Source: Palsa-504 sp963744575 (lineage in GTDB: Bacteria > Actinomycetota > Actinomycetes > Streptosporangiales > Streptosporangiaceae). Taken from it: DNA of 64,000 bases. Positions 60,168-64,000 of this stretch are shown here, in pieces. Both the position numbers and the translations under genes were made by a program. The stretch covers positions 609,301 to 673,300 of the forward strand of contig CAVUUF010000014.1 in the NCBI GenBank assembly GCA_963744575.1, written 5' to 3'. Within the stretch, counting starts at the first letter, position 1; each line of letters opens with the position of its first letter. The notes beneath the pieces are model-generated. The model was not told the origin of the DNA. It worked only from the letters and a program-made list of their open reading frames with translations, and made no database searches.

Positions 60168-61286
60168 CTGGGGTATCCATTTAACCGGAGTAGCCTGGGC
60201 CGGTGGAGCAGCTTCGAGCTGGCGTGTATTACCCGAGGTCAATGGGCGAGTTCCAGGCCTGGTTCCGCACCGACGAGGACTGCCTAGACTACCTGGAGTG
60301 GCTGCGCTGGCCGAGCGGTTTCATCTGCCCGCGCTGCGGGGACGGCACGGGCTGGCGGCTTGGCGATGGCCGCTTCGAATGCGCCAGGTGTAGTTCGCGG
60401 ACCTCGGTGACGGCAGGCACGATCTTCGACCGGACGCGGACGCCGCTGACCGTATGGTTCACCGCGTGCTGGCTGTTCGCCACGCAGAAGGACGGCATCT
60501 CGGCGCTGAGCCTGCAGCGGTCCCTGGAGATCGGCTCGTACCAGACCGCGTGGGCGATGCTGGGCCGGCTGCGGTCGGTGCTGGTGCGCCCGGGCCGGGA
60601 CCGGCTGTCCGGCACGGTGGAGGTTGACGAGACCTATACCGGCGGCGACGAGCCGGGGCTGCGCGGCGGCCGGGCCCCGGGTAAGAAGGTGCTCACCGGC
60701 ATCGCGGTGGAGGTCAGAGAGCCGAAGGGGATCGGCCGGTGCCGCCTGGCGGTGCTGGCCGACGGGTCCTCGGCCTCGCTGCATCCCTTCGTCACCGGCC
60801 ACCTCCGGCCGGGCGCGACGGTCATCACCGACGCCTGGATGGGCTATCACGGGCTGGCCGGGCTCGGCTATGTCCACCAGCGGCGCAGCCAGCGGGCTGC
60901 CCGCGCCCGCGGCGAGGACCCGGGCGAGCTGCTGCCCGCGGTGCACCGGGTCGCCTCGCTGGCCAAGCGGTGGCTGCTGGGCACCCACCAGGGCTCGGTC
61001 GACGAGGCGCACCTGCCTGGTTACCTCAACGAGTTCGCGTTCCGCTTCAACCGCCGCCGGTCGGCCAGCCGCGGCCTGGTGTTCTACCGGCTGCTGGAAC
61101 TCGCCGCCGGTCATGACCCGGTCCGCTACGGCGACCTGATCGTCCGCCCGCGATCCAAGGCACCGCCCGCGCCGCCAGGCACCCGAGGTCATCCGCCCAG
61201 CCTGGAGCGGCCAGGCGCGAACCGCCCGTGGCGGGCAGCAGAGATGCAGCTACGGCTGCCCTACTCCGGTTAAATGGATACCCCAG
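60168..61286 (+). mobile_element. IS1595-family insertion sequence, complete
   Basis: 1119 bp. Perfect 26-bp terminal inverted repeats at 60168-60193 and 61261-61286 (outer end CTGGGGTATCCATTTAACCG). 8-bp target duplication AGTGCCCA at 60160-60167 and 61287-61294. Intact transposase gene inside. Its right end resembles those of the truncated copies at 57.9 and 58.9 kb. Confidence 0.95.
60203..61273 (+). CDS. IS1595-family (ISXO2-like) transposase
   Basis: 356 aa, GTG start; the stop lies inside the right inverted repeat. N-terminal zinc ribbon CPRCGDGTGWRLGDGRFECARC (Cys pairs at about 42-45 and 59-62). DDE-like catalytic core: TVEVDETYTGGD (first Asp), ATVITDAWMGYHGL (second Asp), then the HQGSVDEAHLPGYLNEF and FRFNRRRSASRG region. 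Complete length for the family. It moves the element by a DDE mechanism. Confidence 0.95.
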   Translation: MEQLRAGVYYPRSMGEFQAWFRTDEDCLDYLEWLRWPSGFICPRCGDGTGWRLGDGRFECARCSSRTSVTAGTIFDRTRTPLTVWFTACWLFATQKDGISALSLQRSLEIGSYQTAWAMLGRLRSVLVRPGRDRLSGTVEVDETYTGGDEPGLRGGRAPGKKVLTGIAVEVREPKGIGRCRLAVLADGSSASLHPFVTGHLRPGATVITDAWMGYHGLAGLGYVHQRRSQRAARARGEDPGELLPAVHRVASLAKRWLLGTHQGSVDEAHLPGYLNEFAFRFNRRRSASRGLVFYRLLELAAGHDPVRYGDLIVRPRSKAPPAPPGTRGHPPSLERPGANRPWRAAEMQLRLPYSG

Positions 61287-61652
61287 AGTGCCCATATCGC
61301 TCTCCGGGGTGCCCAGCAGGGTCCCGCTCGCCTGGAAGGACACCTCGACCCTCGGGCCGACGCCCTCATCAGGCAGCACCCGCATCCCCGTGATCTGGCC
61401 CGTCTCCTCACCAAGATGTTCACCAAGCATGCTGCGAACCTCCTTGTACGCTCACCGCTCGTGAACCTTCATCGTAAACAGCCCAATCCGGAGCGGAACC
61501 TCCCGGCGGGGGTAGTTGCGTAGGGAAGGTTCACGAGGACGCCTGCCGGACCGGACGCGTGCCATCCCCTGCAAGGTGCGGGAATCTCTCACAGTTTCTC
61601 ACGGACTGACCAGACGGTACCGGACTACAGCATCTATGCCGGATACATGCCA

Positions 61653-61721
61653 GGACGCTGACCTGCGGATACGGATCCTGGCAGACTGGCCGGACACCTT
61701 CCATTGATCTACGGATTAGAT
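61653..61721. repeat. Diverged 60-70-bp repeat with tRNA-Arg-like core, copy 2
   Basis: AGGACGCTGACCTGCGGATA... through TTGATCTACGGATTAG; the palindrome is less perfect than in copy 1. About 47 bp further right, ACGTGCCGATTGGCC (about 61757) looks like a decayed form of the integrase 3'-end motif seen at 48083, 57459 and 63813. The surrounding 61431-61801 has no gene. Confidence 0.55.
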
Positions 61722-61801
61722 GCTCCCCCAAGCAAGCGCGGGCCCGGAGTGTGATACGTGCCGATTGGCCGTCTGGGGCTCCTGCTCTAGGCCGTGCGCA
61801 T

Positions 61802-62125
61802 CTACCGGGCTGGATGGTACTGAGAACCTTGCGCCTTACGCAGGGACTCAATCCGTTCCTGGCCGCTCAGCAGCCGAGTGAGCTTGGACGCCTTGACCGC
61901 GCCCCCAGCGGTGACTGCCAGAGCGGCGCTTGCAGCGGTTGCATCGTCCGCTGCCTCGGTAATGATCAGCACGTCATACTCGCCGAGCGGATACCCGCCC
62001 ACTACGATCTTTACTCCCATGGCCTCCAGCGCTGGCTTGACTGTTTCGATACGGTCGTGCGGCTCCTTGATCTGGGCCGCCACCGACTCCGGGGTATAAG
62101 CGACTTCGTACATGTAGAGCGCCAT
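61802..62125 (-). CDS. GYD-domain protein
   Basis: 107 aa from the ATG at 62125, chosen because GGGAGG lies just upstream and ALYMYEVAYTPESVAAQI is the usual family start. KIVVGGYPLGEYDVLIITEAADDATAAS is the GYD-family core (a dimeric alpha/beta-barrel fold). The function is unknown. Its upstream region was invaded by the IS256-type element, whose left end is 47 bp before the start, so its expression may now depend on the IS. Confidence 0.85.
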   Translation of the reverse strand: MALYMYEVAYTPESVAAQIKEPHDRIETVKPALEAMGVKIVVGGYPLGEYDVLIITEAADDATAASAALAVTAGGAVKASKLTRLLSGQERIESLRKAQGSQYHPAR

Positions 62126-62171
62126 GGGTGATATCCCTCCCTTGTACCGTCGTAGCACGACGATCCTCGGA

Positions 62172-63617
62172 GGCCACGTCCCGGGAGGTGGTGTATGAAA
62201 TGACCACCTCGCGATCTATTTCTATTTAAGCAGGAATTGCCTCTATTGTCAATCCAGCCTCACTGGTGACATTCTTTCCCATGCCAGGCTGGGCGGCTTT
62301 CCGGCAGGCGGCGAGGATTTCCAGGCCCATGTAGCGGCGGGACTCGGTCCATTCGTCGTCCTGCTCGGCCAGCACCGCGCCGACCAGGCGGATGATGGCG
62401 TCACGGCCGGGGAAGATGCCCACCACGTCAGTGCGGCGGCGGATCTCCTTGTTCAGCCGCTCCTGGGGGTTGCTGGACCAGATCTGGCGCCAGGCCTCGC
62501 GGGGGAAGGCGGTGAAGGCCAGGATGTCGTCGCGGGCGTCATCGAGGTGAGCGGCGGCCTGCGGCAGCTTGGCCTCGAGCGCGGCGACGACCTGGGCGTG
62601 CTGGGCGCGCACGGAATCGGCGTCGGGCTGCTCGAAGATGGTCCGGACCAGGGTAGACACCCACGGCTGGGCGGACTTGGGCACACGGGTGAGAAGGTTG
62701 CGGTGGTAGTGGGTGCGGCACCGCTGCCATGATGCGCCGGGCAGCACCGCGGCGATCGCGTTCACCAGCCCGGCGTGGTCGTCGCTGATCACCAGGGCGA
62801 CGCCGGACAGGCCACGGGCGACCAGGCCGCGCAGGAACGCCAGCCAGCCCGCGCCGTCTTCGGAGCTGGTCACGTCGATGCCGAGGATTTCACGGTGCCC
62901 GGCGGCGTTGACGCCGGTGGCGATCAGGCAGTGCACGTTAATGGTCCGGCCGCCCTCGCGGACCTTCTGGGTCAGCGCGTCGATCCAGGTGAAGGTGTAC
63001 GGGCCGGCGTCCAGCGGCCGCGACCGGAACTGCTCCACCAGCTCGTCCAGCTCTGCGGCCATCACGCTGACCTGCGACTTCGACAGCGCCGTCACACCGA
63101 GCGCGGCAGCGAGCTTCTCCACCCGCCGCGTCGAGACCCCCAGCAGGTATGACGTCGCGACGACCGAGGCCAGCGCCGCCTCGGCCCGGCGGCGGTGCTC
63201 CAGGAACCACGGGAAGTACGAGCCGGCCCGCAGCTTCGGGATCGCCAGCTCCATGGTGCCCACCCGGGTATCCCACTCCCGGCGCCGGTACCCATTGCGG
63301 GAGTTCACCCGGTCCGGGCTCACCTCCCCGTACCCGGCCCCGCACCGGGCCTCCACCTCGGCATCCATCATCCGCTGCGCGAACTCCCGCACCATCTCCC
63401 GCAGCAGGTCCGGGCTCGCCGATGCCAGCGTCTCCTCGAAACGATCACCGGGGACCGGCACAATGTCACCTACGGCCACTTCGCTCTCCTTCGTCTCTGA
63501 CTACGCACTTCGAAGGATCGCGAGGTGGCCGCCTTCCTCCACGGCGACACGCCGTACTTCGGCAAACGAGTCACATCAGGATCGGTTACCCCATACACCA
63601 CTTCCGTGGACGTGAAC
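62172..63617 (-). mobile_element. IS256-family insertion sequence, complete
   Basis: 1446 bp. Imperfect inverted repeats of about 26 bp (left GGCCACGTCCCGGGAGGTGG, right as seen from outside GTTCACGTCCACGGAAGTGG, both continuing TGTATG). 8-bp target duplication TCCTCGGA at 62164-62171 and 63618-63625. A second inner inverted pair GATCGCGAGGTGG lies at 62204-62216 and 63516-63528. Confidence 0.85.
62226..63479 (-). CDS. IS256-family (Mutator-type) transposase
   Basis: 417 aa, GTG start. SRNGYRRREWDTRVGTMELAIPKLR is the N-terminal signature. First catalytic Asp in TWIDALTQKVREGG, second in VALVISDDHAGLVNAI, the RCRTHYHRNLL motif, and the Glu in SSNPQERLNKEIRRRTDVVGIFP. Full length and uninterrupted, so it is likely active. 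Confidence 0.95.
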   Translation of the reverse strand: MAVGDIVPVPGDRFEETLASASPDLLREMVREFAQRMMDAEVEARCGAGYGEVSPDRVNSRNGYRRREWDTRVGTMELAIPKLRAGSYFPWFLEHRRRAEAALASVVATSYLLGVSTRRVEKLAAALGVTALSKSQVSVMAAELDELVEQFRSRPLDAGPYTFTWIDALTQKVREGGRTINVHCLIATGVNAAGHREILGIDVTSSEDGAGWLAFLRGLVARGLSGVALVISDDHAGLVNAIAAVLPGASWQRCRTHYHRNLLTRVPKSAQPWVSTLVRTIFEQPDADSVRAQHAQVVAALEAKLPQAAAHLDDARDDILAFTAFPREAWRQIWSSNPQERLNKEIRRRTDVVGIFPGRDAIIRLVGAVLAEQDDEWTESRRYMGLEILAACRKAAQPGMGKNVTSEAGLTIEAIPA

Positions 63618-64000
63618 TCCTCGGATGCCTGGATCACGTCAAGTTGCAGGTCTAATGGGCGCGTGGGATATGCATGGGACGATCCAAGCTTCCCGGCATT
63701 TGGGCTACACCATCCGCCCAGGTCAAAACACTGGCGCCGCGCCGAGCTGTACTGATCTGTAATCCGTCGGTCCTGTCGGCGGGCAGACTTTGCCACGACG
63801 AGATGGTCGGGCCGTGCCCGCTACGTGCCCGATCGGAGGAGCCACCGCGGACAGTCACGGTCTCTCACGGTCAGCGGACCAGTAGACCCGCAGGTCAGCC
63901 AATCCGCAGGTAGTGGCGCTGCAACGCCACTGACTTCCCAAGCTGACAGTGCGGAATCGGTGAGGTTCGGCTTCCCGCCGCCCGTATGCGGGCGGAAATG
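63618..64000. other. Right end: relic sequences, no gene
   Basis: No convincing gene. Contains a tRNA-Tyr-like piece TGATCTGTAATCCGTCGG (63753-63770), a third copy of the 24-bp integrase 3'-end motif (63813-63836, one base different from the AICE integrase), and GACTTCCCAAGCTGACAGTG (about 63932-63951), similar to the anticodon arm of tRNA-Gly(CCC), about 13 bp short of a GTTCGGCTTCCCGCCGCCCG stretch. Confidence 0.45.

Larger units (their letters stand above)
59896..61430 (-). pseudogene. Small conserved protein gene split by the IS1595-type element
   Basis: The 5' part runs from the ATG at 61428-61430 (AAGGAGGT upstream) to GTPESDMGT; after the IS the 3' part continues as YVSVTRPDGTLFGDGQGIVM to YEWK and the TAG at 59896-59898. 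With the IS and one target copy removed, the frame is intact and gives about 135 aa: MLGEHLGEETGQITGMRVLP, beta-rich, with RFTGHGTAVSWRGAIYYQT and LARLNGVAVVYEYE. It resembles an uncharacterised, widespread small protein family; the function is unknown. The insertion is recent, since no other damage is visible. Confidence 0.88.

Noticed and set aside
63470..63796. Minus-strand frame over the right end of the IS256-type element
   Set aside because: It runs across the IS boundary, has no family features and begins in relic sequence.

Overview
The window is high-GC DNA from an actinomycete, probably a mycelial one. It carries the actinobacterial valS-folC-mreBCD-mrdA-rodA-rne-rplU-rpmA-obgE-proB-nadD-rsfS gene order, two clpP genes beside clpX, GTG starts and ATGA/GTGA overlaps, and a pSAM2-like actinomycete integrative and conjugative element (AICE). 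I cannot name a genus from sequence alone.

Layout. 1-7048: a partial amino-acid permease, a LacI regulator with two candidate operators, a heavily decayed three-gene sugar-type operon (oxidoreductase, aldolase-like and isomerase remnants), a DUF1810 protein, an amidohydrolase and a secreted M1-type metallopeptidase. 7766-32702: the conserved housekeeping block, nearly all on the minus strand. It links nicotinamide (nadD), proline (proB), ribosome and RNA functions (rsfS, obgE, rpmA, rplU, RNase E/G), cell-wall elongation (rodA, mrdA, mreDCB), folate (folC) and valyl-tRNA synthetase (valS). ndk and proA, which I would expect here, are absent. 32791-40202: a repeat-rich membrane protein with two opposing frameshifts, then clpX, clpP2, clpP1 and tig. 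40277-47771: ordinary accessory genes (holin-like membrane protein, GlxA-type regulator, FUSC transporter-like protein, VOC protein, lipoprotein, 6-phosphogluconate dehydrogenase) and a tRNA-Pro.

47938-55870: a tRNA-Gly(TCC) gene followed by an AICE: integrase, excisionase, RepSA-like initiator, zinc-ribbon protein, FtsK/TraSA-like translocase, two small proteins, a Pra-like activator, then a divergent HTH regulator-Nudix pair facing an HD-domain gene. The integrase (one shift) and the initiator (two shifts) are frameshifted, so the element looks non-functional as sequenced. 56081-64000 is an insertion graveyard. It holds two truncated transposase tails, an intact IS1595-type element that splits a gene (perfect 26-bp ends, 8-bp target duplication), an intact IS256-type element (8-bp target duplication), and several short pieces that resemble anticodon arms or 3' halves of tRNA genes next to remnants of integrase 3' ends.

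The most unusual signal I found is an intergenic 60-bp repeat, present three times without gaps at 7605, 28027 and 38524. It is built of CATCGATG palindromes in two half-units 31 bp apart. One copy sits exactly where ndk would be expected. I know of no description of it. A second theme is widespread single-base frameshifting in otherwise well-conserved genes (integrase, initiator, isomerase, repeat protein), which may be real decay or assembly error.
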